The translations under genes and the position numbers were made by a program. DNA of 64,000 bases from positions 8,866,001-8,930,000 of the forward strand of contig CANTUV010000072.1 of NCBI GenBank assembly GCA_947685225.1, written 5' to 3'. This document shows, piece by piece, positions 46,171 to 56,695 of this stretch (positions are counted from its first letter, which is position 1; each line of letters begins with the position of its first letter). Under the pieces are notes generated by a model that saw only the letters and a program-made list of their open reading frames with translations, had not been told where the DNA came from and did not search any database. The DNA comes from Garcia nutans (taxonomy: Eukaryota > Streptophyta > Magnoliopsida > Malpighiales > Euphorbiaceae).

Positions 46171-46545
46171 TTCGGGTCTAGAACCTAAATCTTCCTTAGG
46201 TCTAGAACCTAGAATCTTCCTTGAGTCCAGAACTCGAACCGGGTCCAGAACCCAAATTTTCCCCTTAGGTCCAGAACCTAGAATCTTTTCTAAGTCCAGA
46301 ACTTAACTCGGGTCCAGGACCCGAATTTTTCTTAGGTCGAGAACCTAGAATTATCCTTGAGTCCAGAACTCAAACCGGGTCCAGAACTAAAATTTTTCTT
46401 AGGTCGAGAACCTAGAATTATCCTTGAGTCCAGAACTCGAACCGGGTCCGGAACCCAAATTTTCCTTCAGTTGAGAACCTAGAATTATCCTTGAGTCCAG
46501 AACTCAAACCGGGTCCAGAACCCAAAACCTCAACCTTCTCAAAAA
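46171..46545 (+). repeat. Mini-hairpin array d: varied arms around ccaga
   Basis: About fifteen tiny hairpins with the common loop ccaga (or ctaga, cgaga): taggt/accta, ttgagt/actcaa, taagt/actta, gggt/accc, cgggt/acccg. Stems differ but each pairs. Confidence 0.9.
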
Positions 46546-46595
46546 TTAAGTCTTATTGCTTTTCAGTCTCTTTCACTAAAGTTTTAGATTTTTCA

Positions 46596-46609
46596 AGCAA
46601 GGGGCAAAC
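46596..46609 (+). other. Polypurine tract of Tat-3
   Basis: agcaaggggcaaac abuts the 3' LTR. Confidence 0.75.
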
Positions 46610-48742
46610 TGTAGACCCTTAATTTTTGACCCGGTCCGGTCCAATATATTTTAATTAGTCCAAAATAATTTTTGTGTTGTCCAATATATTTTAGTTAGTC
46701 CAAAATAATTTGTATGGTATCTTAATTAATTTTAATATTTATTTTAGTAAAAAATAGTAAAATGAATAAAAATTCAAAAATAATAAATAACAAAAAAAAT
46801 CGGTGACTAAAAAATCATCCCCGAAAGTCAGCGCGGGCCCGTGGGCATTTTGCCCACAGGAAATTCCTGCGGGCGAAATGGCCCAGGCCATTTTGCACAC
46901 AGAAAAATTCTGCATGTGAAATGGCCTACGGGCCAGTTCCGCGCACGCCTGCGGCAGATTTTTTCGCCAGCGCAATTTTTCGCAACAGTTTTTTTTCGCC
47001 AGCGAAATTTTTCCGACGTAAATTTTTCAAAACCTAATACAATTAGGTGTTGGTTTCCTTGTCTTATTCAATAAAGATGCCGTGAATAATTAGGAATGAA
47101 GGATATAAATTTTCTATAAATATGGACTAAACAAAAAAAAAAAGAGGAGGCAGAAAGAGGAAAAGAAATCCTAGAGGAAAAAGGAGAAAAATAGGAGACG
47201 AAATTGGGACTTTTTGGAGAGAAGTAGTGAAGGGAATTCAAGAATTCAAAGGCAACAAAGCTTGCCTTTGATTTTGTTCAACCAATAAGAAATTTTGACT
47301 TTTTGAATTCTTAATTTCTTTTATTTTGTCACAGTAGCTAAACATCTCATTCTTTCTTTTAATTCAAAACATTTTAAAACCTCAAATCACTTTTTTTAAG
47401 GTTTAAAAATCTTATTTCGTTGATTTATTTTCTAAAAGTTTAAAGCTATTAGATTTATTTCTTCAAAACTCTAAAACCAAAATTTGTTTTCCAAATTTTC
47501 AAAACTTAAAATTGTGTTCTGTTACTTTCCCAAAAGCTTTAAAAATATTTTTTTTTGCCTTATAAACTTTAAATCGTTGGTTTATTTTCATAAAATTCCA
47601 TAAAATCTTCAATTGCTTTTTTCAAATCCTAAAAATCATGCATCACTGAGACCATAAATTCTAAAACACTAAACCCAAATTCAACTTCTAAACCTAAAAT
47701 ATTAAACTCTAACTCCTTTAAAACCTTAAACCCTAATTTTTTTTTCTAAACCTTAATCCTTTAAAACATTAAGAACCATAAAACCATAAATATTCTAAAT
47801 TTACATAGTAAGCTTGAAATCACCATTTAAAACCATGAATCAAAAGTATTTTAAAGTGTCCAAAACCCCAATTTTATGATTTCATCATTCAAACCTTAAT
47901 TTGTTTAATCAAAGAGTTTTACTAACCTTTTAAAACATAAAATTCTCAATCTATTTTAATTCCATAAAAAGTCACAGTAGCTATAATTGGACTTTTATTT
48001 ACTTTATTTAATTCTATATTTGATTATGCTTTGATTTATTTTTTATGCTTTAATTTATTTAATTTCAATGCTTGATTTATTTAATTTATCATGGATGGAT
48101 GTTTATCTTATATTTTGATTAATAGCTTTGATGAATGATTTATTTATGGTGAATGGTTATTTATTTTATCAATTTATTTAGATATTCAAATGTTGTAAGA
48201 GGTATGTTTCCACTTGGTGGATACCTCATTAGTTAACTATCATGTAATTTAATTTGCTTTTCTATTTTAGAACCAATGTAAAGAGCATGTTTTTACCTTT
48301 CTGTGGGTGTCCTATCTAGGCATGTGATGTAAGGACATGTTTCCATCTTCAGATGGGTGTCCATTTATTTATTTTTTTGTTTGGACTTTGCTTTGATTTT
48401 AATATAATGATGCTTTCTTTTTATTGTGTGTAGTATGGATAATATTGTTATAATATTAAGACCTGTAAAGGAGGCCGGTTCCATCTTCGGTTATAATATC
48501 GTTGTGGGGGTGTTGGGCCATTTCTCACCTTCCCCATACGTACCCAACTTTCTGAATCCATTAGGGGGTTGGGGATTCCTTAGGAATCGAGTCATCCACC
48601 CTTTTCTTTTTCCTGGCCCGTCCGGGAGGTGACTCCATTTTCTCCAGACTTAGGTCTGTGTTCTCTAAGGCCCCGAGCCTAAACAGTGCTGAAGTTGCAA
48701 GAACCATTCCACCGGGAGTGGGGGCAAAAATCCCCGCTCACA
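46610..48742 (+). repeat. 3' LTR of Tat-3
   Basis: 2133 bp, tgtagaccc...ccccgctcaca. The GC-rich hairpin is here a double structure (46831-46944) and the TATA box tataaata is at 47115-47122. It shares its specific 5' end wording (gttagtccaaaataatttgtatggtat) with 28019-28160. Confidence 0.9.
47115..47122 (+). promoter_or_regulatory. TATA box in the Tat LTR
   Basis: ttctataaatatgg, with counterparts at 51710-51717 (Tat-2) and minus 56269-56262 (Tat-1). It follows the GC-rich hairpin by about 170-240 bp in each. Confidence 0.6.
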
Positions 48743-50135
48743 CTCTGGACCGAGAAACCATTCATAAACTCTCTCCCCAAGAAACCAGCCACTAGATACT
48801 AGGCCAGCAATAATTCGGCGAGAATGTTGGAAAGACAGTGCAGCCCTCTTCAAAGGAGACTAGTTTGCTCGCTCTTCTGGGCTCCACTAGGCCAAATTCA
48901 CCTACAAAATAACATAAGGTAAATAAAACTTTCACATAAAATTTAAAGCATACTAATGTTATTTTACCTGATCCCAGGTTAAGCGGCTCAACACAAAGCA
49001 ATGAGTATGCACATGATGTGAGCTGGGAACATCCACGCGATCGGACAACCAGTAATTTAATCTCGAATACCCAATTCTCTCTCGGGAAATGTCGGGTACC
49101 CTCACGAGGTTGTGTTCATATGCCCATATCTACAATAACAATAAAGATCACATTCATGCAAGAAAAGAGTGGAAAAGACATTGGTGGAAGAAAGAATACC
49201 TCGACAACTGCCATCAAGCCGACAAAAGAATTCTTATTTCGGCAAAGCTTATCGAGACCATGGTAAATACATGCGAGACTAGCTTCACCCCAGCCAGAAG
49301 ATGGTACCATTCTGAGATAAGAAAGGGCACTCAACACTGACAAGTGAATAGACAATTCAGTGCTGCCTAAGATGGTCCACCCGAGCAGATATAACAAAAA
49401 TCCTTAAGCATACTGTTCGGCCCTGTCTCTGCCAACCCGTCCTTCTGAGTTCATCCAATAACTACGAATTGGCTCTATTTTTATCTTAAAAGGCCCTTTA
49501 TATGATGGTTCCATACCAATTAACTCCTGAATTTCTTCAAATGTTAAAATTTCAGTGGTCAAAGGAACCGGAGCACCATCATATCAAAGGCCGGTAATGG
49601 CAGTAAAATCAATCGGACCAATTGTCATCTCTCCAATGGGAAGGTGAAAAGTGTGGGTTGTGTCCAACCATCGCTCTGCGAGCGCCTGGACTACGCTCCA
49701 GTATATCTGATATTCCCCAGACGGCAATTGCAAGATGACCTGTTCGAAGCCGCAATCTCGGATAATCTGCCTTACCCGAGAATGCATTATATCGTACCAT
49801 TGTGGGGCTTTATTAATACACCCTCCGGCCTGAACGACACAATGATCATGCTAACATAGACCCAGGTAAGTTAATACCAGGTAAGTATGTGTTATTCTAT
49901 CTACTTAAATTAATTTATTTTTCACAATAACAAATAATAACAAAAAAATAAAAATACAAAAAAAATATAAAAAAAATCAATCAAGAGCAATAAAAAAAAT
50001 AATTACCTCGCTCTTTTGGTTAGAACTGCAGTGAAGTAGCATCCCGGCCAGTATATCTAAATTTTTGTCTTCATAATGCCGAATAAACTCCAATAACTCG
50101 GCATTAGAATGAGTCCCTAACCTCGAAGCATGCAT
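48743..50135 (-). pseudogene. Plant mobile domain antisense gene of Tat-2, 5' exons
   Basis: The start is the ATG at 50135 (MHASRLGTHSNAELLEFIRH). Exon 50135-50007 ends at a gtaatt donor. The next exon starts after cag at 49829 and continues in frame with AGGCINKAPQWYDIMHSRVR, then the mobile-domain block ALAERWLDTTHTFHLPIGEM and TIGPIDFTAITGL, then a tga near 49584. Further down are SSGWGEASLACIYHGLDKLC and, near 48790, FLGERVYEWFLGP. Mobile-domain proteins occur in plant transposons and in a few host gene-silencing proteins. It is antisense to the element's own genes, and Tat-3 splits it at 48743. Confidence 0.75.
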
Positions 50136-50225
50136 TGTTTTTAAAATATATGCTAAGATTGAAAAGAAATTTGAGAGTTACAAAATTGAAAATGAAATTG
50201 TGAAATGAATTGAAGAAATGGTAGC

Positions 50226-50233
50226 TTTTTATA
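50226..50233 (-). promoter_or_regulatory. TATA box of the mobile-domain antisense gene
   Basis: Minus strand tataaaaa in ttctctataaaaagc, about 90-98 bp upstream of the ATG at 50135, similar in sequence and spacing to the one at 26869. Confidence 0.6.
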
Positions 50234-50271
50234 GAGAAACGGCAAGCAAAGAAACCAAATTCAAAACTGTT

Positions 50272-50480
50272 CATGAATAGTAAATTTTACTATTCATTAA
50301 TAGTAAATTTTACTATTTTAAAATAGTAAATGTTACTATTTATGAATAGTATTACTATTGATAAATAGTAAATGTTACTATTTATAAATAGTATTACTAT
50401 TGATGAATAGTAAATATACTATTTCCAATACTAAATACTATTTGATACTATTTGCGAATAGTAAGTTTACTATTTATGAA
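50272..50480. repeat. Tandem AT palindromes upstream of the mobile-domain gene
   Basis: About ten palindromes built from actatt/aatagt with changing centres: actattttaaaatagt and actatttataaatagt are perfect, actattgatgaatagt nearly so; aatagtaaattttactatt joins them. Confidence 0.85.
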
Positions 50481-50637
50481 TAGTAAATAGTGTATGAACA
50501 GTGATTACACAGTAAATAAACAGTAAAATTCATTTATTCACTTTAATCATTCAAATAATTGCAAGTATATAAATATTTTTACACCCAGAGGGCAATAAGA
50601 AGACATATGCCTAAAAATTAGCCAAACTTTTTTTATT

Positions 50638-51180
50638 AGCTCGGGTCCAGAACCTAAATTTTCCTTATGTCCAGAACCTATAATTATCCTTGAGTCCAGA
50701 GCCCAAATTTTTCTTAAGTCTAGAACCTAGAATTATCCTTGAGTCCAGAACTCAAACCGGGTCCAAAACTCAAATTTTTCTTAGGTCCAAAACCTAGAGT
50801 CTTCCTTGAGTCCAGAACTCGAACCGGGTCCAGAACCCAAATTTTCCTTAGGTCCAGTACCTAGAATTATCCTTGAGTCCAGAACTCGATCTGGGTCCAG
50901 AACCCAAATTTTCCTTAGGTCCAGAACCTAGAATCTTCCTTGAGTCCAGAACTCGTCCAGAACCCAAATTTACCATTAGGTCCAGAACCTAGAATTATTT
51001 CTAAGTCCAGAACTTAGCTCGGGTCCAGAACCAAATTTTCCTTAGGTCCAGAACCTAGGATTATTCTTGTGTCCAGAACTCGAACCAGGTCTAGAACCTA
51101 AATTTTCCTTAGGTCCAGAGCCTAGAATTATCCTTGAGTCCAGAACTCGAACCGAGTCCAGAACCCAAAACCTCCACCAT
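50638..51180 (+). repeat. Mini-hairpin array d in Tat-2
   Basis: About twenty tiny hairpins with loop ccaga, the same class as 46171-46545. Arrays a to c are absent from this copy. Confidence 0.9.
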
Positions 51181-51238
51181 CCCAAAAATTAAGTCTTGTT
51201 GCTTTTCACTCTCTTTCACTAAGGTTTCAGAGCATTTA

Positions 51239-51252
51239 AGCAGGGGGCAAAC
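51239..51252 (+). other. Polypurine tract of Tat-2
   Basis: agcagggggcaaac directly before the 3' LTR. Confidence 0.75.
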
Positions 51253-53434
51253 TGTAGACCCTTAATTTTTGACCAGTCCGGTCCAATATATTTTATTTAG
51301 TTCAAAATAATTTTTGTGTTGTCTAATATATTTTAATTGGTCCAAAATAATTTTTGTTATCTCAATTAAATAATTTTTGCTTTATTATCTAATTTTTATT
51401 AATAAAAAAATTCAAAAATAATAAAAAAAAATAATTCAAAAAACAAAGTCGAGCTGCGAGAAATGGCCTGGGGCCATTTCGCCCGCAGGATAATCCTGTG
51501 AGCTAAATGGCCTTCGCTCGCCCACAGCTGCCGCAGTCAACTGCGGCAGATTTTTTCGCTAGCACAATTTTTCCTGCAGCAAATTTTTTTGCCAGCGCAA
51601 TTTTTCCTACGCAAATTTTTTGAAACCTAATGCAATTAGGTTTCAGTTTTCTTTTCTTATTAAATATTGAAAGCCGTGAATAACTAGGAAAAAACCATAA
51701 AAAAACCTCTATAAATAACAACACAAAAAAGAGGAAAAGTATTCAAAAATTAAGGAGGAAATTGGAAAATTTGAAACCGAATCTGTGAAGGAAAATAGTG
51801 GAACCAAGCTGATTTTTTGAGGAGCCAAAAATCAATTAAGTAATTGATCAAAGGTATCAACTGCCTTTGGCCTTGTTCATCCAAGAAACAAATTTGGTGT
51901 AACTTACAAAATAAGGTTTGAATTCTTAATTCCTTTTATTTTTTGTTTTCACAGTAGCTTAATCATCCTTTGGTTTCTTTTAGATTAAAAACTTTTTAAC
52001 CTCAATTCATCTTTTGTAAGGTTTGAAAATCTTAAATCGTGGCTTTATTTTCTAAAAGTTTAAAGTTATTAGATTTATTTCTTCAAAACTCCAAAACCAA
52101 AATTTGTTTTCCAAATTTTCAAAACTCAAAATTGTATTTTGTTACTTTCCCAAAAGCTTTAAAAATATCTTTTTTGCTTTATAAACTTTAAATCGTTGGT
52201 TTATTTTCATAAAATTCCATAAAATCTTCAATTGCTCTTTCCAAATCCTAAAAATCATGCATCACCGAAACCCTAAATTCTAAAAAACTAAACCCAAATT
52301 CAACTTCTAAACCTAAAATAGTAAACTCTAACTCCCTTAAAACCTTAAACCCTAACTTTTTCTAAACCTTAATCCTTTAAAACATTAAAAACCATAAAAA
52401 CATAAATATTTTAAATTTACACAGTAAGCTTGAAATCACCATTTAAAACCATGAATCAAAAGTATTTTAAAGTGTCTAAAACCCTAGTTTCATGATTTCA
52501 CCATTCAAACCTTAATTTGTTTAATCAAAGAGTCTTACCAACCTTTTAAAACATAAAACCTCAATCTATTTTAATTGCATAAAAAAAGTCACAGTAGCCT
52601 AATTTTATGAATTCCAAAACCTTAATACATGAGATAAAGAACCCTAAATGGAAACAGTAGCTATAATTTGGATTTTTATTTACCTTATTCAATTCCATAT
52701 TTGATCATGCTTTGTTTTATTTCTTATGCTTTAATTTATTTAAATTCAATGCTTGGTTTATTTTATTTATCATGGATGGATGTTTACTTTTTATTGATAT
52801 TTGGTACCTTTGATGAATAATCTATTTATTATGAATGGTTATTTACTTTTATCAATTTATTTAGATTTCCAAATGTTGTAAGAGGTATGTTTCCACTTGG
52901 TGGGTACCTCATTAGTTAAATATCATGTAATTTAATTTGCTTTTGTATTTTAGAACCAATGTAAAGGGCATGTTTCTACCTTTCGGTAGGTGTCCTATTT
53001 AGGCATGTGATGTAAGGACATGTTTCCATCTTTGGATGGGTGTCCATTTATTTGATTTGTTTGGACATTGCTTTGATTTTAATATAATGATGCTTTCTTT
53101 TAATTATTGTGTGTAATATGAATAATGTTATTATATTTAAGAATTTTATAATATTAAGACCTGTAAAGGAGGCCGGTTCCAATGAACTGGGCGTTGTGGG
53201 GGTGCTGGGCCATTTCTCACCTTCCCCATACGTACCCAACTTTTTAAACCCATTAGGGGGTTGGGGATTCCTTAGGAATCGAGTCATTTACCCCTTTCTT
53301 TTTTTTGGCCTGTCCGGGTGGCGACTCCATTTTCTCCGGACTTAGGTCCGTATTCTTTAAGACCCCGAGCCTAAACAGTGCCAAAGTCGCAAGAACCATT
53401 CCACCGGGAGTGGGGGCGAAAATCCCCGCTCACA
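51253..53434 (+). repeat. 3' LTR of Tat-2
   Basis: 2182 bp, tgtagaccc...ccccgctcaca. It retains the hairpin region (51462-51530) and TATA (51710-51717) that its partner at 7590-8897 lost. Confidence 0.9.
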
Positions 53435-53880
53435 ATCAAATCCCAACCCTTTCTTAAAAGTTTGAGTTTTGAAATCTGGAAGCTTTGTTATACCGGCCTT
53501 GCCCTATCCAAGACCAGCTCTAGGAAGGTAGCTCATGTTCTTCATCATGTTCAAGAAATTAGAGTCCACTACTTCATCAGAAATTATAGCTACTTGGAAA
53601 CCATTGAGAGGCCTCTCCACTATTAGAGCATTAACAACCTCATTATTCTCAGCCTCGACGACCACTGTCTCATCTCCGTTAGGGAACTTAAATTTTGATG
53701 GAGGGTGAAGGAACTCTACCGAAAGGATGAAACCATGGTCGTCCCAAAAGTAGAGCAAAGGTAACAGGTATGTCCAAAATAACAAATTCTACAATAATTT
53801 CAATTGGACCAACCTTCACAGTAGCTTTGAAAGTTCCTTCGGCGTGCCTCTTGACATTGTCATAAGCCCGAATGGTTAAT
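53435..53880 (-). pseudogene. Protease-region fragment of Tat-1
   Basis: Minus strand, homologous with Tat-2 11160-11552: the ORF 53504-53785 includes VERPLNGFQVAIISDE and MMKNMSYLPRAGLG. Beyond it the text runs to the insertion point at 53435. To the right (53880) it joins the leader directly, so gag is deleted in this copy. Confidence 0.75.
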
Positions 53881-54540
53881 AACTCTCAGTATAAACTAGG
53901 CTCACAATTGATTTTTGGTATTTCATAATTGACCTAAATAATTTGCAAGCTCTTTGTAAGAAAAGGTTGGATGAAAATAATTTTGTTTCTAAGCCCATTG
54001 TAAAAATATTTTAGAAAATATGGATTTTGGGCTTAGTATTTGGGTCATGAGAAAAAGAATTTTTGATTTGTTTTTAGAAAAGTTTTATTTCCAAAGACCA
54101 TCTTGAAAAGTTTTGAAAATAGCTTTGGTCTTTTGGACTTTAAAGAAAAATTTATTTTGAGCTTACAATGTATTTAGGTCATATTAGAAAAAGAACAAAC
54201 CAAATAAGCCATGATTTAAGCCAAGATAAATTAACCACAGTCAAACAACAAGCATTTGAGGTAAAAACCTAAGGAAAGTAACTAGGCCAATTACATGATC
54301 TTTAGTCTTTGGGTTAAAAGGCTTAGGTTCCCATAGCAAGTATATACCAAAAGGTACAAGGCTATGAGTGGTTATGCCATGCTTGATCTCCATACCTTGA
54401 GTGAAAGTATAGTATCCCTTACATAATGCAACACGGGTTATAAGAGTGTCCTAACTCACACACACAATGCAATCTAAATGATGCAATGGATAATATTATA
54501 ATAAAATAATATAAAGACCAATGGAATCAACTTCTCTTAT
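53881..54540 (-). other. Leader of Tat-1
   Basis: No gene; reverse complement of the leaders of Tat-2 and Tat-3 (for example the 'gtataaactaggctcacaattg' area matches 43299-43320 reversed). Confidence 0.6.
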
Positions 54541-54557
54541 CCCCAGTGGAGTCGCCA
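54541..54557 (-). other. Primer-binding site of Tat-1
   Basis: Minus strand tggcgactccactgggg, one base from the LTR end. Confidence 0.75.
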
Positions 54558-54558
54558 C

Positions 54559-56695
54559 TATGAGCGGGGATTTGCACCCCCACTCTCATGTGGAATCGTT
54601 CTTGCGACTTCGGCACTGTTAGGCTTAGGGCCTTAGAGAAAACTAGCCTAAACCTAGAGAAAATGGAGTCACCACCCGAACAGGTTGAGAAAATAGAAAT
54701 GGGTGGATGACTCGATTCCTAAGGAATCTCCAGCCCCCTAATGGGTTCAAAAAGTTGGTTATGTTTGGGGAAGGTGAGAAACGGACCAGCACCCCCTTAA
54801 TGCCCAGTTTATTGGAACCGGCCTCCTTTGCAGGTCTTAATATTATAAAATTCTTAAGTATAATAATATTATCCATGTTACATGCAATAATTAAAATAAA
54901 GCACCATCATATTAAAAGCAAAGCAATGTCCAAACAAAGCAAATAAATGGACACCCATCAGAGGATGGAAACATGTCCTTACATTGTCCATGTCTAAAAC
55001 TAAATAGGACACCCACCGAAAGGTGGAAATGTGTCTTTTATATTGGTCCAAAAACTTTAAAATAAAATAAATTACATGATGCTCACAACATGAGGTACCC
55101 AAAAATATGAAAATATACCTCTTACAATGTTTCGAAATTAAAATAAATCAATAAAAGTAAACAACCATTCATCATAAATAAATCATTCATCAAAGACATC
55201 AAACATCAATCAAAACATTCATCCAATTTAAATAAAACAACAAATATATTAATTTTAGGGGTTCATGCATTAATTAGGATTTCTAGGGTTTTATATTTAA
55301 TAACTAGGGTTTTGCATATACTAGTTTAATTAGTTGAGAAAGATTTTAAAGAAATAATCATAGCTACTATATGTTTTAAAGATTTAGGATTTGGATGTTT
55401 TTATGAAAATAATGCTACTGTGATTTAAAAAATAGGCTTGATTAGGGTTTTAAGCAAACAGATTGTTGTTTTGGTTTTTAGAAAGGTGTAATTAGGATTT
55501 TAGATTTGAAAAACATGTTTTAAGACTATAAAAGTTTTAGGGTTTTACGGTTAAGATATTAGGGTTTTATGGTTTGAAATCTTGATTCTGTAGATTATGA
55601 TTTTGAATTTAGAATTTGATGCTTTTTCGTGATCAAATTTGAGTGTGCTTTTAATATTAACTGTAATAACTATTCAAATATTTTTTAGGTGAAACAAACA
55701 TTGAAAGCTAAATTAATTATCGAAAGATTAAAATTACTCAATGAATAAAATTATAAAAACTACTGCAAAGGTTTGAAAACAGAGTTAATTAAGATTTAGG
55801 GTTTAAATAACTTAGGGTTTATGAAATAAGATTTGTGTTTTGAATTATTATATTATTTACTTTAATTAATAACCTTAGGTATTGTATGAATTAATCTATG
55901 CTACTGCGTAAACTAAATTAAAGGAAGAATTAAATAACTAAGGCAATGTGATGATGGCTTGAAAGATGAAGATGATTAATGATTTAATAAATTAAATTTA
56001 AAGCAATTTACCTACGTTTGAAGACTCCACCAAATTGAAAAAATTGAACCAAGCCATTGCCTGTGTCATATTTAGTTTTGGTTGAGCAAAGCAATCTGGA
56101 GACAATTGCTTGTTGCCTCCTTTGGTTCCTGTGTCTTGGATTTCTCCTTGTTTGCTAGGGTTTTCTTTTGGCCTAAAGAATTCAAGTGTCCCAAATTTGG
56201 TTCAAAATCTCCTTTTCAAAAGATCCAAGTTTCATCCCCCTTTTTGTATGTTTTAATGTGGTATTTATAGGAAAAAATCAAAACCTAATTCTAACTGTCT
56301 AAGGACATCAAAACCATTTAGGAAAAGAAATAAAAACCAAGTAGAATTCAGAAAAAACTGCGCTGGCAAAAGTTATGCTGGCAAAAACTGCTGCTGGCTA
56401 GAGACGGGCCATCACAAGAATTGTGAGAGTTTGTGCACGAGTTGGGGCGCGGGCCAGCCAATTCACCGCAGGAATTTCCTGTGGTAAATTGGCCCAAGCC
56501 AATTTTGCCAGCGATGAAATTTTTCGTCGCTGATTATTTATTTATTTAACTTTACTAATATTATCTTTTTTATTTTTATTAAAAATTATAAATACCAAAT
56601 AATAAATTAAATATTATTTAATTAAAATACCATAAAAATTATTTTTGACTGTAAAAAATATTGGACCAAACTGGGTCAAAAATTAAGGGTCTACA
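54559..56695 (-). repeat. 5' LTR of Tat-1
   Basis: 2137 bp, in reverse: ends gggtctaca at 56695 and begins tatgagcgggg at 54559 (the last bases vary from the family's tgtgagcgggg). It has the hairpin (56455-56520) and a TATA box (minus, plus 56262-56269). It is the most divergent Tat LTR here, in keeping with Tat-1 being the oldest of the three. Confidence 0.9.

Larger units (their letters stand above)
28019..48742 (+). mobile_element. Tat-3: pol-less Tat-lineage element, split by Athila
   Basis: The LTRs are 28019-28947 plus 41410-42637 (split) and 46610-48742. The flanks ctttg (28014-28018) and ctctg (48743-48747) are a duplication with one mismatch. The internal region (42638-46609) has a PBS, leader, gag N-terminal part, 3' region, long arrays of mini-hairpin repeats and a PPT, but no protease, RT, RNase H or integrase. 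It must have used enzymes from a relative. It sits within the mobile-domain gene of Tat-2. Confidence 0.85.
7590..53434 (+). mobile_element. Tat-2: Ty3/gypsy Tat-lineage element carrying nested Tekay and Tat-3/Athila
   Basis: The LTR pair is 7590-8897 and 51253-53434. I paired them because they share text absent from the other Tat LTRs of the window (attggtccaaaataattttt, then aaataatttttgctttatta), whereas the Tat-3 LTRs share a different version. The 5-bp flanks atcat (7585-7589) and atcaa (53435-53439) fit one insertion event. Inside are a PBS, leader, gag-protease, RT, two RNase H domains, integrase, two antisense genes, hairpin repeat arrays and a PPT. A Tekay element (11553-21395) and Tat-3 (28019-48742, itself holding an Athila) are inserted. 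Coding regions are all broken, so it cannot move on its own. Confidence 0.8.
2624..56695 (-). mobile_element. Tat-1: Ty3/gypsy Tat-lineage element, split by Tat-2
   Basis: The two halves of one minus-strand element are 2624-7589 (protease-RT spacer, RT, RNase H, integrase, antisense-gene remnants) and 53435-56695 (5' LTR, leader, protease fragment). Read on the minus strand, the right half stops inside the protease-RT spacer and the left half resumes in the same codon region. The bases next to the breakpoints, atcat (7585-7589) and atcaa (53435-53439), are a target-site duplication with one mismatch. The tandem of two RNase H domains, a PBS beginning tggcgactcc and antisense ORFs downstream of integrase are typical of the Tat lineage. 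All coding regions carry stops or frameshifts. The 3' LTR is outside the window or lost. Confidence 0.75.

Noticed and set aside
45460..46545. A CRISPR-like or satellite array
   Set aside because: Repeats are too short and variable, there are no unique spacers of constant length, and they lie in the 3' region of a plant retrotransposon.
7590..53434. A recombined Tat tandem with four LTRs
   Set aside because: LTR wording pairs the outer two and the inner two, and the flanking 5-bp repeats support one element inserted in another.
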